Shown one piece after another: positions 47,436 to 54,850 of a stretch of DNA of 64,000 bases (the stretch's first letter is position 1; each line of letters starts with the position of its first letter). This stretch comes from a virus. Where the stretch lies: positions 18,461 to 82,460 of IMG/VR virus record IMGVR_UViG_3300034060_000702; one strand, given 5' to 3'. The translations under genes and the position numbers were made by a program. The notes under the pieces are model-generated. The model saw only the letters and a list, made by a program, of their open reading frames with translations. It was not told the origin of the DNA and did no database searches.

Positions 47436-48264
47436 TATTCAATAGTTTAGCTTTATTATTATTCACATACTTAAACAAATCTAGTACTTCTTTTTTTAAG
47501 TAAGGTATTTTGTGAGGTGTTACTTTTTTAACCACCGGATGACCTTCGGCATCTAACATTACAACTGGATAACCATGCTCATCTAAAGATTCAATTTCGA
47601 ATTCAATATGATCAATTTGCATGATACCTGGATTCAAATTATAGTTATGTTTAAGCATCATGTACATGTAGATACTCAACTGCAAAGCATAATCATTAAA
47701 GTTGCAATCATCTAAATGAGATAAAGGTGAAAGCATCTTTTTAGTTTTTCCATTTGCTGTTTTAAAACCTTCTTTCTTAATCTCTTTATTAGTTTTGTAA
47801 TCATACAAATCAATGCAATCATTTACTACTTCAACTCTATCCGCTTGTCCACATATACCCACTGACATAAGATAAATCAAATGCTCTGGATATATACCTT
47901 CAGATAAAGCTTGTGATGGTGCTAACTTTACATAACCATCCATTAAAGGATCGATAATAGTAAGAGGAATTCCATTTCTTGTAATAGTATTACAGTTTAA
48001 AATATCTTGTTCTCTTCGATCATGATACCAAGAACCTAATGTTACAGCTCTAGTGTTTTCAGCTTTCCAAATCTTTCTAATTTCTTCAGGAGTCTTTCCA
48101 ACATACTTTGGGTTTTTTCCTTTAGAACAAGCTACCGACATCTTCATTTCATCAAATGGTTCTTTGAAGTAGTGTATTAATCTGGTAACACTGATCCAAT
48201 CAATTGGATTTTCAGTATCAACACTCACATACTTATGAGTATCTGCATAAAATTTAATTGCCAT
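47425..48264 (-). CDS. PD-(D/E)XK nuclease, Cas4/RecB-like, 279 aa
   Basis: A 279-residue nuclease. The catalytic core is visible: H in LGSWYHDRREQDIL (about residues 98-110), the D in GICGQADRVEVVND (about 153-165), the D-x-K in CIDLYDYKTNKEIKK (about 168-182), and a downstream QLSIYMYMM (QxxxY-like). Only part of the Cas4-type set is present; no four-Cys Fe-S cluster is seen. Genes of this type lie beside terL in crAss-like phages and are thought to act on phage DNA during replication, recombination or packaging. It overlaps its neighbours by 11 bases on each side. Confidence 0.75.
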   Translation of the reverse strand: MAIKFYADTHKYVSVDTENPIDWISVTRLIHYFKEPFDEMKMSVACSKGKNPKYVGKTPEEIRKIWKAENTRAVTLGSWYHDRREQDILNCNTITRNGIPLTIIDPLMDGYVKLAPSQALSEGIYPEHLIYLMSVGICGQADRVEVVNDCIDLYDYKTNKEIKKEGFKTANGKTKKMLSPLSHLDDCNFNDYALQLSIYMYMMLKHNYNLNPGIMQIDHIEFEIESLDEHGYPVVMLDAEGHPVVKKVTPHKIPYLKKEVLDLFKYVNNNKAKLLNNGH

Positions 48265-48580
48265 CCTCTCTTAGTTTTTTTTGTAACATATACTCTTCTT
48301 CAAATGTAAGCACTGCTTTCCATTTAGGTTCTGCCAGCGGACATTCAGAAGATAAAGATCTAATTTTTAGTTTTAAAGAGCACCCACAATCCCCACAACA
48401 AGGACCTGTTCCAGGCATTGCACATTTACCATCAAATAATATACAACCTTCACAAAAGGCCATTCTTTCTGCAGCAATTTCTTCAATGTGATCAACTTTA
48501 AAAATATTATTCTTTATTCCCTCCAATATTTGCTCCTTGGCTTTCCAAATTTTTATTACGCTTTTCATATAATGGTTCAT
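48254..48580 (-). CDS. Zinc-binding Cys-rich protein, 108 aa
   Basis: A 108-residue protein with CEGCILFDGKCAMPG, CCGDCGCSLKLK and ECPLAEPKW: eight Cys grouped as CxxC, C, CCxxCxC and C, a small zinc-binding protein of a type frequent near packaging genes in Bacteroidota phages. The ATG at 48580 or the downstream one at 48568 overlaps the end of the IHF-like gene by 62-74 bases, an unusually long overlap. It may be a DNA- or protein-interaction module of the packaging machinery; inference. Confidence 0.65.
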   Translation of the reverse strand: MNHYMKSVIKIWKAKEQILEGIKNNIFKVDHIEEIAAERMAFCEGCILFDGKCAMPGTGPCCGDCGCSLKLKIRSLSSECPLAEPKWKAVLTFEEEYMLQKKLREDGN

Positions 48581-48902
48581 AATGGTTATTACAAGTCTTT
48601 AATCCTTCCTTTTGAGTTATAAGCATTTCTTTAGTAAGATTATACTTTATAACTTTTTTAAAGTCTTCTTGGTCATTGCTATTCAACAATTTTTCTAATC
48701 GAGTAATGCTGTTTTTTAATTTAACTCTACTCAATCTTATTGTTCCAATTTTATGTAAATATAAAGTTGGATGTTGCAAAGACTCAATTTTTCTTCTGAC
48801 AAGAGTATAATAAAAGTCAACTACATCTTGAACCAAAAATTCTGGAACATTTAATTCAGATGCAGTTTTCTTTATTAAGTCTTTAGCTTTTGTTGGCTTC
48901 AT
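48507..48902 (-). CDS. IHF/HU-like DNA-bending protein, 131 aa
   Basis: A 131-residue protein whose first about 75 residues resemble the HU/IHF fold: helical KAKDLIKKTASELNVPEFLVQDVVDFYY, then beta strands around HPTLYLHKIGTIRLSR, the region of the HU beta saddle. A helical C-terminal extension of about 50 residues follows, ending NLESQGANIGGNKE, which overlaps the next gene. IHF-like proteins beside terL are a known crAss-like trait. Function: DNA bending during packaging or genome organisation; the fold call is from pattern. Confidence 0.7.
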   Translation of the reverse strand: MKPTKAKDLIKKTASELNVPEFLVQDVVDFYYTLVRRKIESLQHPTLYLHKIGTIRLSRVKLKNSITRLEKLLNSNDQEDFKKVIKYNLTKEMLITQKEGLKTCNNHYEPLYEKRNKNLESQGANIGGNKE

Positions 48903-49254
48903 GATGATAAATTTTCATGTTTAATAAGATAGTGCCATTGTTCAAAATCTTTAATTCTGGTGTCAAAGAAACAATCTTATTTCCTAAACCACTTCTTACA
49001 ACCAATCCTTCTTTAACAGATTTGGTTATAAAATTTCTTGTGGTTTGAACATTACCAAAAACTTCTTCGGTAACTACTTGTTCACAAAAATCAGACATAT
49101 TAATTTCTCCATACAAACCAAGCAAAGCTAAACAGTCTTGTTGTGCTGGACTCAATCGAATTTTATTAATAAAACAATACATATTGATTTGAAATTTAAT
49201 AATCTCAATTAGAGTCATTGGCACTTGGGTATTTACTACAAATGCTTTTGCCAT
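48883..49254 (-). CDS. Winged-helix-like DNA-binding protein, 123 aa
   Basis: A 123-residue protein, MAKAFVVNTQVPMTLIEII at the start. The middle reads as a helix-turn-helix: IRLSPAQQDCLALLGLYGE, MSDFCEQVV, TTRNFITKSVKEGLVVR followed by a beta wing (SGLGNKIVSLTPEL). Such a pattern is typical of winged helix proteins of MarR/ArsR type. It overlaps the IHF-like gene by 20 bases. Role: regulator of the packaging transcript or DNA recognition during packaging. Confidence 0.6.
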   Translation of the reverse strand: MAKAFVVNTQVPMTLIEIIKFQINMYCFINKIRLSPAQQDCLALLGLYGEINMSDFCEQVVTEEVFGNVQTTRNFITKSVKEGLVVRSGLGNKIVSLTPELKILNNGTILLNMKIYHHEANKS

Positions 49255-49256
49255 GA

Positions 49257-49523
49257 TTAATCTTTTTTATCAATATCATGATCAACACCTGTATCCTCAT
49301 CTTCATCTTCTTTTTGCATTGAGATTTCAATATGGATTCTTTCAAGTTTTGCTTTAAGAGTTTCAAGCTTTGCTTTTTCAATTCTAGCTTTTAACTCTTC
49401 AAAAGTGCATTGAGCTGTAAGTATTTCTTCATGGTCTTTGTAAAATGAAATTTGCTTATCTCTCATTTCTTTTAGTTGCTCTTGACTATAAACAACTTCT
49501 TCTGGGTTGGTTTGTTCTGACAT
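49257..49523 (-). CDS. Acidic coiled-coil protein, 88 aa
   Basis: An 88-residue protein, MSEQTNPEEVVYSQEQLKE, forming a long Glu/Lys-rich helix (FEELKARIEKAKLETLKAK) and an acidic tail (KEDEDEDTGVDHDIDKKD). No known domain. It opens the packaging operon, directly after a terminator and a host-like promoter. Possibly a chaperone or small scaffolding partner; unknown. Confidence 0.6.
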   Translation of the reverse strand: MSEQTNPEEVVYSQEQLKEMRDKQISFYKDHEEILTAQCTFEELKARIEKAKLETLKAKLERIHIEISMQKEDEDEDTGVDHDIDKKD

Positions 49524-49545
49524 ACTTTTTATTATTTAGTTTACT

Positions 49546-49553
49546 CAAAGATA
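49546..49553 (-). promoter_or_regulatory. Bacteroidota-type -7 box (TATCTTTG) before packaging operon
   Basis: Minus strand TATCTTTG matches the Bacteroidota TAnnTTTG -7 element. It lies 23 bases upstream of the ATG at 49523 and directly downstream of a terminator. An AT-rich, TTTA-containing region about 16 bases further upstream may act as -33, though a true TTTG is missing. Host sigma-factor recognition would allow transcription of the packaging operon by host RNA polymerase. Confidence 0.5.
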
Positions 49554-49577
49554 ATAATTTTTGTTTAACTAAATTAT

Positions 49578-49612
49578 ATTTAAAAAGAAAAGCACCCCGA
49601 TTGGAGTGCTTT
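49578..49612 (-). terminator. Intrinsic terminator after 105-aa basic protein
   Basis: Minus-strand stem AAAGCACTCC/GGGGTGCTTT (one G-T pair) with a short loop and TTTCTTTTT following. It separates the lysis/fibre transcript from the packaging operon. Confidence 0.8.
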
Positions 49613-49643
49613 GGCTATACCATTCTATGATATAGGGTGCGCT

Positions 49644-49946
49644 TTATTTTAATCTCTTATTATCGCCTTTACCATTTCTGGCTCTATTTTTTGAGGCTGC
49701 TTCTTTTACTAACTTACCTGATTTTGTGTGAGATGCATCTTTACCATCACCATTTCCATAAGTGCCAGAATTTCTGTTTGCTTTATTCAAGGAAGCTCTG
49801 TATGCTTTTCTTTCATCAGAAGCATGGTAATCTTTATTGTATGCATTTTTTTTAGCTCTTGCTTCAGGATTTGATGCAAAATACTTTGCTGATTCACTCT
49901 TTCCAGTGGATTTACCAGCTAAACTATTTCTTTTACTTTTATTCAT
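49644..49946 (-). CDS. Small basic HNH-like-pattern protein, ~100 aa
   Basis: A strongly basic protein of about 100 residues. I take the ATG at 49946, which overlaps the endolysin gene stop as ATGAATAA; a longer start at 49961 is possible. It has YFASNPEARAKKNAYNKDY, YRASLNKANRNSGTYGNGDG, KDASHTKSGKLVKEAASKN and a terminal Lys/Arg tail. The 'GDGKDxSH...SKNRARNGK' pattern recurs in small proteins of marine and freshwater phages and looks like a degenerate HNH-type or DNA-binding fold; function is not established. It is closed by a terminator. Confidence 0.6.
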   Translation of the reverse strand: MNKSKRNSLAGKSTGKSESAKYFASNPEARAKKNAYNKDYHASDERKAYRASLNKANRNSGTYGNGDGKDASHTKSGKLVKEAASKNRARNGKGDNKRLK

Positions 49947-50538
49947 TTGGATCCCACTCATTAAGTAATGTGTAAGTAACTCTTTTTTGTGTTTTAAACA
50001 AATTAATTACTTGATAGAATTTTTCAACTGCATTTACAACTTGACATCCGGCACTCCAATTCCCAATAGTTTCTTTAACAGCTTTGCTGTGTTTATTATA
50101 ATCCATTGTATGGAAATTGATACCACACCATTCGAATACTTGCAGTGGTCCAATCTCTTCAGATTTTTTATCTCTATCACCATCACGATAGCCAAGAAAT
50201 TTACCAACTTGAACTAATGCATCCATCTTACCCATGTGTAAACCATATTTCCACACATCATAATAAACTTCATCTGCTTTGATTACAGCAGCTCCTACTT
50301 TGTTATACTTTAGGAAGCCTCCCTCAAGTATTGGAGTACCTGGGTTAGTGGTTCCTGTTGCCATAGTATCAAATGTAGTTTCAGTGAAAAAATAAAATTT
50401 ATCATCTGGAACATTTGCGGCATCCTCATTGGATCTAACACCCACAATATGTCTTCCTTTAGGATAACCTTTAAAAGAAGGCAAGCTCGCCATTCTTTTA
50501 AGTATTTGTTCATCTGTGTAAATTCTTACATTATTCAT
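49939..50538 (-). CDS. Candidate endolysin with H...SxGC active-site pattern, 199 aa
   Basis: A 199-residue protein without a signal peptide. The C-terminal half has CGINFHTMDYN and IGNWSAGCQVVN (about residues 138-170), a His followed by an S-A-G-C motif, the catalytic pattern of L,D-transpeptidase-like cell-wall enzymes used by some Bacteroidota phages as lysins. N-terminal residues 1-60 have a charged helical region. The two upstream genes encode membrane proteins, giving a holin-spanin-like set and supporting a lysis role. Whether it is a hydrolase or transpeptidase cannot be told from sequence. Confidence 0.65.
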   Translation of the reverse strand: MNNVRIYTDEQILKRMASLPSFKGYPKGRHIVGVRSNEDAANVPDDKFYFFTETTFDTMATGTTNPGTPILEGGFLKYNKVGAAVIKADEVYYDVWKYGLHMGKMDALVQVGKFLGYRDGDRDKKSEEIGPLQVFEWCGINFHTMDYNKHSKAVKETIGNWSAGCQVVNAVEKFYQVINLFKTQKRVTYTLLNEWDPNE

Positions 50539-50539
50539 A

Positions 50540-50869
50540 CTAACTTGATTTATTAGATCTTAATTGTACATTAACCAGTTGTCCTACAGTGTCCGAAAGC
50601 TCACCTATTTTACTAGCCATATTTTTAATTTCTTGTTGAGTAGTTTCAGTTACTAACTGATATTTTAATCTACCTTCTTGCTCAACTAACTCAATCTTAC
50701 CTTTTAGTTTTCCAATATCTTCGGACATCTTTGAATAATTATGAGCTTGTTCAGTAATAGATGTTTTTACATCACTGTGCAATGTTCTTAAAAAGTATCC
50801 AATTATTCCAAATATGATCAACAATAATGGTACAGCAACACCTAAAACTACATTTATAAAGTCCATCAC
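50540..50869 (-). CDS. Membrane-anchored coiled-coil protein (spanin/holin-accessory candidate), 109 aa
   Basis: A 109-residue protein with an N-terminal membrane span (VVLGVAVPLLLIIFGIIGYFL, residues 6-27) followed by a long coiled coil (KTSITEQAHNYSKMSEDIGK, KGKIELVEQ, IGELSDTVGQLVNVQL). This is the layout of inner-membrane spanins and XhlA-like lysis accessory proteins. It ends 1 base before the candidate endolysin. A lysis role is inferred from layout and neighbours. Confidence 0.6.
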   Translation of the reverse strand: MMDFINVVLGVAVPLLLIIFGIIGYFLRTLHSDVKTSITEQAHNYSKMSEDIGKLKGKIELVEQEGRLKYQLVTETTQQEIKNMASKIGELSDTVGQLVNVQLRSNKSS

Positions 50870-50875
50870 TTGTTT

Positions 50876-51097
50876 TTATTTTTCTAAGTTATCACTATTT
50901 TCTACTGTTAGTTGAGATAGTATGCCTATAACTGAACCAGCTGTTATCATGTAACTACCTAGAACTGCTAACCCTACTGGAGGAGCTGTTACTACTAAAC
51001 CTAACCCTCCTACAAATATACCAATTCTTTGTACACTTTTCCAAAATTTTGGAGTAGGAGATACCCATCTTTTTTTAACTTCGCTAACTGTTTTCAT
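50876..51097 (-). CDS. Holin-like small membrane protein, 73 aa
   Basis: A 73-residue protein, basic N-terminus (MKTVSEVKKRWVSPTPKFW) and two hydrophobic segments (IGIFVGGLGLVVTAPPVG and LAVLGSYMITAGSVIGIL) separated by a short turn. This is a class II holin-like shape. It precedes the coiled-coil membrane protein and the endolysin candidate. Holin identity is inferred from topology and context. Confidence 0.55.
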   Translation of the reverse strand: MKTVSEVKKRWVSPTPKFWKSVQRIGIFVGGLGLVVTAPPVGLAVLGSYMITAGSVIGILSQLTVENSDNLEK

Positions 51098-51112
51098 ATT
51101 ATTTATTTTTTA

Positions 51113-51310
51113 TTATTTTAAACTTACTGTGAATAAATGCCACATACCTTTATTATACAAATCAATCATTTCACCTTGAGTTGCTGCAGATGGTTCTATA
51201 ATACTATTAGGTGTATCATTACCATAACTAATTTCTACAGGAGCACCTTCAGTTCCAATAACATCTAGGTTCCAATATAAAATGTGTGTACTTAAATCTA
51301 TTGGTTCCAT
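51113..51310 (-). CDS. Hypothetical protein, 65 aa
   Basis: A 65-residue protein starting MEPIDLSTHILYWNLDV and ending MWHLFTVSLK; it looks beta-rich (VEISYGNDTPN). It sits 1 base after the lectin-like protein gene. No recognisable domain. It could be a small fibre component. Confidence 0.5.
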   Translation of the reverse strand: MEPIDLSTHILYWNLDVIGTEGAPVEISYGNDTPNSIIEPSAATQGEMIDLYNKGMWHLFTVSLK

Positions 51311-51311
51311 G

Positions 51312-52229
51312 TTAAAAACTTTTATTGTAATACCATCTAAAGTAATTCTCTATTTTTTGTTGTTCTGCACACTCTATCCAATAAGGAAGAACAAGAACCA
51401 TTCCCAATTCAAAATCTTGCGATGTTGAAGTTTGATTTGTAGGATTGTTACCTATTCCTAAAGTAGGAATGCTAAAAGGACTTGCAATTGGTGAAAAATT
51501 ATCAGCACCAAAAAGAATTTTATGAAACCTACCATTAATAAACATGTGTTGTTCACTACCATCACCAGTAGGTTGAGTATGCCTAAATTTGCAAGTCAAT
51601 AACATGTAGTCTTTAAATTCAGCAGGTGTATTTGCTACAGAAGATGCAGTACTAGGTCCAATATCACTAGTATATGTTGTTCCTGTACTTGTAGCAGAAT
51701 ATAATCTACTTCTTATTTGACATGCAGATGCACCAGAAGCAGGAGTGGAAACTAAAATTGAACCTGTTGTAATACTATTTGAATCTATTATTGGTAATGA
51801 AGTTGTACCATTTAGTTTAACCATGCACATTATTGTATAACCTGGTGCTGCAGCTATTGCAGATACTGTTTTCATTACTGATGCAGTACCATCATAGTTC
51901 AAAATAGTCTTACCACCTAATACATTTGCATAAGGAATTGGTCTTGATACAGTAGAACCATTAGAGGTTAAATAGTTTCCTGTGTTTGCAATATCATTTA
52001 AGTTAGTAGTATTACCACCAGTGATATTATAAAAATCAGCAAGTCCATATATTGCAGGTTTTTTAACCCCAGTTAAATTTAAAGGATTAAGCATTTTATC
52101 TCTATCTGGTAGTCGATTATGCATACCACCTTTAGAACCACTTTGAACAGAAGCCAAAGCATTACCGGAGAGTGTGCCTGATTGCATACCTCTAATTGCT
52201 AAACCACTTTTTAATCCTTGTAAGGGCAT
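51312..52229 (-). CDS. LamG/concanavalin-like adhesion protein, 305 aa
   Basis: I take the ATG at 52229 (MPLQGLKSGLAIRGMQS), 12 bases after the upstream stop, rather than the longer frame that runs into that gene. The N-terminal 40 residues are a Gly/Ser-rich anchor. From about residue 55 the protein reads as a concanavalin/LamG-like beta sandwich: LADFYNITGG, GYTIMCMVKLNG, DYMLLTCKFRHT, FINGRFHKILFG, LGIGNNPTN, and the family's C-terminal helix with EQQKIENYFRWYY. It should bind carbohydrate on the host. Part of a separate fibre group (51-54.5 kb), upstream of the lysis genes. Confidence 0.7.
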   Translation of the reverse strand: MPLQGLKSGLAIRGMQSGTLSGNALASVQSGSKGGMHNRLPDRDKMLNPLNLTGVKKPAIYGLADFYNITGGNTTNLNDIANTGNYLTSNGSTVSRPIPYANVLGGKTILNYDGTASVMKTVSAIAAAPGYTIMCMVKLNGTTSLPIIDSNSITTGSILVSTPASGASACQIRSRLYSATSTGTTYTSDIGPSTASSVANTPAEFKDYMLLTCKFRHTQPTGDGSEQHMFINGRFHKILFGADNFSPIASPFSIPTLGIGNNPTNQTSTSQDFELGMVLVLPYWIECAEQQKIENYFRWYYNKSF

Positions 52230-52240
52230 AGTATTAAATA

Positions 52241-52648
52241 TTAAGCATAAGTTTCTCCAAATACATGTATTGTACAAGATGATGTTCCATTAAGAGATAG
52301 TTGAGCAGTTATAGTATAAGTTGCTGGAATATCATAATAAGCATTACCATTTGCATCTCTTTTCTTTTGGAATACCGGAGCACCATTTGTATTTCCAAAA
52401 ATATCAGTCATTACATTGACACCAGTTGTACATGATACTAAAAAGTTACCTGCTGGGTTATTTGATCCATCTTTTATTCTTAAAGTAACAACAGGTACTT
52501 GAGCTGCTGAATTGGTAAAAGATATACCATATATTCTTCTTGTGTTAGTTGCATCTGCAGCAAGAATAACTGTTTCAGTTAAAGCTCCTGAAGCGAATGC
52601 TGTGTTTTGTGCAAAAGCTGCACTTGTAAAAGTTAATGAAGTTGCCAT
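52241..52648 (-). CDS. Beta-rich fibre or decoration protein, 135 aa
   Basis: A 135-residue protein starting MATSLTFTSAAFAQNTAFA, Thr/Ala/Asn-rich with alternating strand patterns (ETVILAADATN, VPVVTLRIKDGSNN, TYTITAQLSLNG, CTIHVFGETYA). The N-terminal Ala/Ser-rich run resembles a signal peptide but has no basic start, so it is more likely part of a fold. Located between fibre genes. Function: decoration or fibre tip, inferred. Confidence 0.6.
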   Translation of the reverse strand: MATSLTFTSAAFAQNTAFASGALTETVILAADATNTRRIYGISFTNSAAQVPVVTLRIKDGSNNPAGNFLVSCTTGVNVMTDIFGNTNGAPVFQKKRDANGNAYYDIPATYTITAQLSLNGTSSCTIHVFGETYA

Positions 52649-52661
52649 AATTTTATATTAT

Positions 52662-54206
52662 TTAACAATTGTTTGAGTAAAAAATTAAACTTGCGTTTAC
52701 TATTGATTCTGGTACTGATCCAGAACCACCTGTATATTGTGGTATATTTAATGTATCTCCAGACAATGTTGCTGCACCACTTGTTCCACTTGTTGTAAGT
52801 GTAAGCAATGATGATATTTTAGCATTCTTCCAAAGATTGTCAGCAGTATCTCTATATAGAACACCTTTATCTACATAAGATGGTAACGATACATCATGTA
52901 ATTCATCAAGTTCAAAGCCATTTTGTGGCTTAACAAATATTTCACCATTATTAGCATTAACTCTAGTTACAATACCTATAAACACAAGATGTGCAGGAGC
53001 AACTGGTTTAGTTGTTAAACCATAGTGCCAAAAAATTAGATTACCATTAGTACCTAACCATACTGCATCTCCAGCAGTAGCTGCAGATGTATCTAGTCCG
53101 GCTAATAAGCCTTCTGTAATTACTTGTCCTTGATAATTAACTGCTCCTGTTGCAGTAACTAATCCTAATGTCTTAGATGAAGTAGCTTCTGAACTGTTAT
53201 CAGCTTTAGAAACAACCATGTTTGTACCATCAGCACTACTAACATAAACAGCTTGTCCAATAGTTAAAGCAACAGCATATTTTACAGAATGAGCAACATT
53301 TGCTGTAGGAAGACTTGATGGTTTATTTAATATTTGTGCTAAACCAGACGTAGCTAACCAGTCCGCATTAACTTGCGCTGCTGGGATTGCAGGCTTATTT
53401 AAGATTTCAGCATCACCTGAAGTAGCATTCCAATCAGCATTAACATTTACTTCGGCTCCTGCTGCAATTCCAGCTAACTTTGTTTGTTCAGTTGTAGTAT
53501 AATCTTCAGTGGATAATCCTTTACCAATTTCTACAGTAACCTTAGTTTGCAAAACACTTCTAATCCAAGCATCAAAAGCGGGAGATCCAGTATAAATATT
53601 ATAAACTTCCCAAGATGCTGTTCCTGGAGGATACCCTGGATTTCCTGGATTAGTAGTTCTTATAAAGAGTTGACCAGGTAATCCATAAGGACTTCCTTCT
53701 GGTGTATTTACTACTGCATCAATAGGATAACCAATACCATTGTTATAATCTCCTTGGTAATTAATACCTTGGGAAATTAATCTATTACTTAATGCTGTTC
53801 TAATCCAAAAATCAAAAACAGGTGATCCTATTAAAGGATCAAAAATAACCCACTCTGGAGATGGTGGCATAATACCTGGTGCATTTGCACTGCTAATTCT
53901 TTGGTATAATACCTCAAAATGATCAACCACATGATATAAACCATAAACTGCTGTAGGACTATATACACCTCTAAATATAGTATCATTTACAAGGGCTATA
54001 TCAAGTTTTGCTTGCTCGACTGAAGAAAATAAACCTGCATTTGTAGCATCTGTTAATGGTATTGTAGCATCAGTTCCTGAATCAGAAATCACTACACCAT
54101 TAGTTACACCTGGTACATAAGTTAAATTTGCACCACCTCCACCACCGGAACCCGGTGCTTCATAGTAATCTAGATTACCAGTTATGGGATTAATTTTATA
54201 TGGCAT
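52662..54206 (-). CDS. Tail fibre with duplicated NADWxATSG repeats, 514 aa
   Basis: A 514-residue fibre starting MPYKINPITGNLDYYEAPG with a GGGGG linker at 21-25. It has a duplicated module (YQGDY.../LYHVVDHF and 'GSPVFDFWIRTALSN', 'GSPAFDAWIRSVLQT'), then 'NVNADWNATSGDAEILNKP' and 'QVNADWLATSGLAQILNKP', a fibre repeat widespread in phages, followed by a domain with GQAVYVSSADGTN and GLVTATGAVNYQG. C-terminus: TLTTSGTSGAATLSGDTLN. It is a long trimeric fibre; where it attaches is not shown. Confidence 0.75.
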   Translation of the reverse strand: MPYKINPITGNLDYYEAPGSGGGGGANLTYVPGVTNGVVISDSGTDATIPLTDATNAGLFSSVEQAKLDIALVNDTIFRGVYSPTAVYGLYHVVDHFEVLYQRISSANAPGIMPPSPEWVIFDPLIGSPVFDFWIRTALSNRLISQGINYQGDYNNGIGYPIDAVVNTPEGSPYGLPGQLFIRTTNPGNPGYPPGTASWEVYNIYTGSPAFDAWIRSVLQTKVTVEIGKGLSTEDYTTTEQTKLAGIAAGAEVNVNADWNATSGDAEILNKPAIPAAQVNADWLATSGLAQILNKPSSLPTANVAHSVKYAVALTIGQAVYVSSADGTNMVVSKADNSSEATSSKTLGLVTATGAVNYQGQVITEGLLAGLDTSAATAGDAVWLGTNGNLIFWHYGLTTKPVAPAHLVFIGIVTRVNANNGEIFVKPQNGFELDELHDVSLPSYVDKGVLYRDTADNLWKNAKISSLLTLTTSGTSGAATLSGDTLNIPQYTGGSGSVPESIVNASLIFYSNNC

Positions 54207-54208
54207 AA

Positions 54209-54454
54209 TTAACTAAGTTGAATGGATAATATTCTAGAACCATCTACCGCTGGATTCTCATAAGTAAATGTTTCTACTACAGTTTCTAAACCATTGTTTG
54301 TAGAACCTGTGTGTGTAATAGAAATTATATTTTGTGTTGCACCAGAGTAAGCAAATACTCTTTTATAATTAGCAGTATTTTGCAACTTATTTAATTTTGA
54401 TGATGTTGTAGTCATCAATTTTAATGCTCTTATTTGAAATCCAGTATCGTTCAT
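54209..54454 (-). CDS. Small fibre-associated protein, 81 aa
   Basis: I take the internal ATG at 54454 (MNDTGFQIRALKLMTTT), because the longer frame starts inside the upstream terminator hairpin. The 81-residue protein has a helical beginning and a beta end (NIISITHTGSTNN, VVETFTYENP). It precedes the fibre gene by 2 bases, so it is probably a fibre chaperone or attachment piece. Function unknown. Confidence 0.55.
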   Translation of the reverse strand: MNDTGFQIRALKLMTTTSSKLNKLQNTANYKRVFAYSGATQNIISITHTGSTNNGLETVVETFTYENPAVDGSRILSIQLS

Positions 54455-54503
54455 AGTATGGGTATTTATTAAATAATATACAAAAAATTTTGCTAGTATG
54501 CAA

Positions 54504-54511
54504 CAAATATA
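54504..54511 (-). promoter_or_regulatory. Possible -7 box (TATATTTG) before fibre transcript
   Basis: Minus strand TATATTTG fits the Bacteroidota TAnnTTTG element and lies directly after the terminator of the GroES-like gene and about 50 bases before the ATG at 54454. No clear TTTG at -33 is visible, so this is a weak call. Confidence 0.35.
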
Positions 54512-54545
54512 AATAAAAAAACCCATGTGACTAAACATGGGTTTT
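54512..54545 (-). terminator. Intrinsic terminator after GroES-like gene
   Basis: Perfect 10-bp stem AAAACCCATG/CATGGGTTTT with an 8-base loop, followed on the minus strand by TTTATTTATAT. Confidence 0.85.
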
Positions 54546-54564
54546 GAGAGGTTGTTGGTTTTTT

Positions 54565-54846
54565 TTAATGTACAGCGATCACATGAGATTCTTGTGCAAC
54601 ATAATACACTTTTTCATCAAGGATAACTACATCTAGGTAGCTGATTTGTTTTGGTGTTATTAGCACTAGGTCATTTGCTTTTACCTTAGTTACTTCTTCA
54701 CCTACAGCAAAAACTTTAAGCTTGTTCCATGTCTTCATGAATTCCGCTTCTTTTTGCGCTTGTGCTTCTGGTAACAACTCTAACCCGCCTGGGTTTTTTT
54801 CCATTATTGGTCTTTCAATTAGGATTAATTTTGCTAAAATTCTCAT
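54565..54846 (-). CDS. GroES-like co-chaperonin, 93 aa
   Basis: A 93-residue protein matching the small co-chaperonin (GroES/gp31) layout: LILIERPIMEKNPGGLELLP (cf. LIxRxExEEKxxGGIxLP), then the mobile part and NKLKVFAVGEEVTKVKANDLVLIT (cf. VLAVGxGV...VKVGDxVL), and at the end YYVAQESHVIAVH (cf. YLIVxESDILAV). The full length agrees with GroES. The region between about residues 35-42 is extended by about ten residues. Phage GroES-like proteins replace host GroES for folding capsid proteins. It ends in a strong terminator and is coupled closely (4 bases) to the 83-residue gene. Confidence 0.75.
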   Translation of the reverse strand: MRILAKLILIERPIMEKNPGGLELLPEAQAQKEAEFMKTWNKLKVFAVGEEVTKVKANDLVLITPKQISYLDVVILDEKVYYVAQESHVIAVH

Positions 54847-54850
54847 ACTA

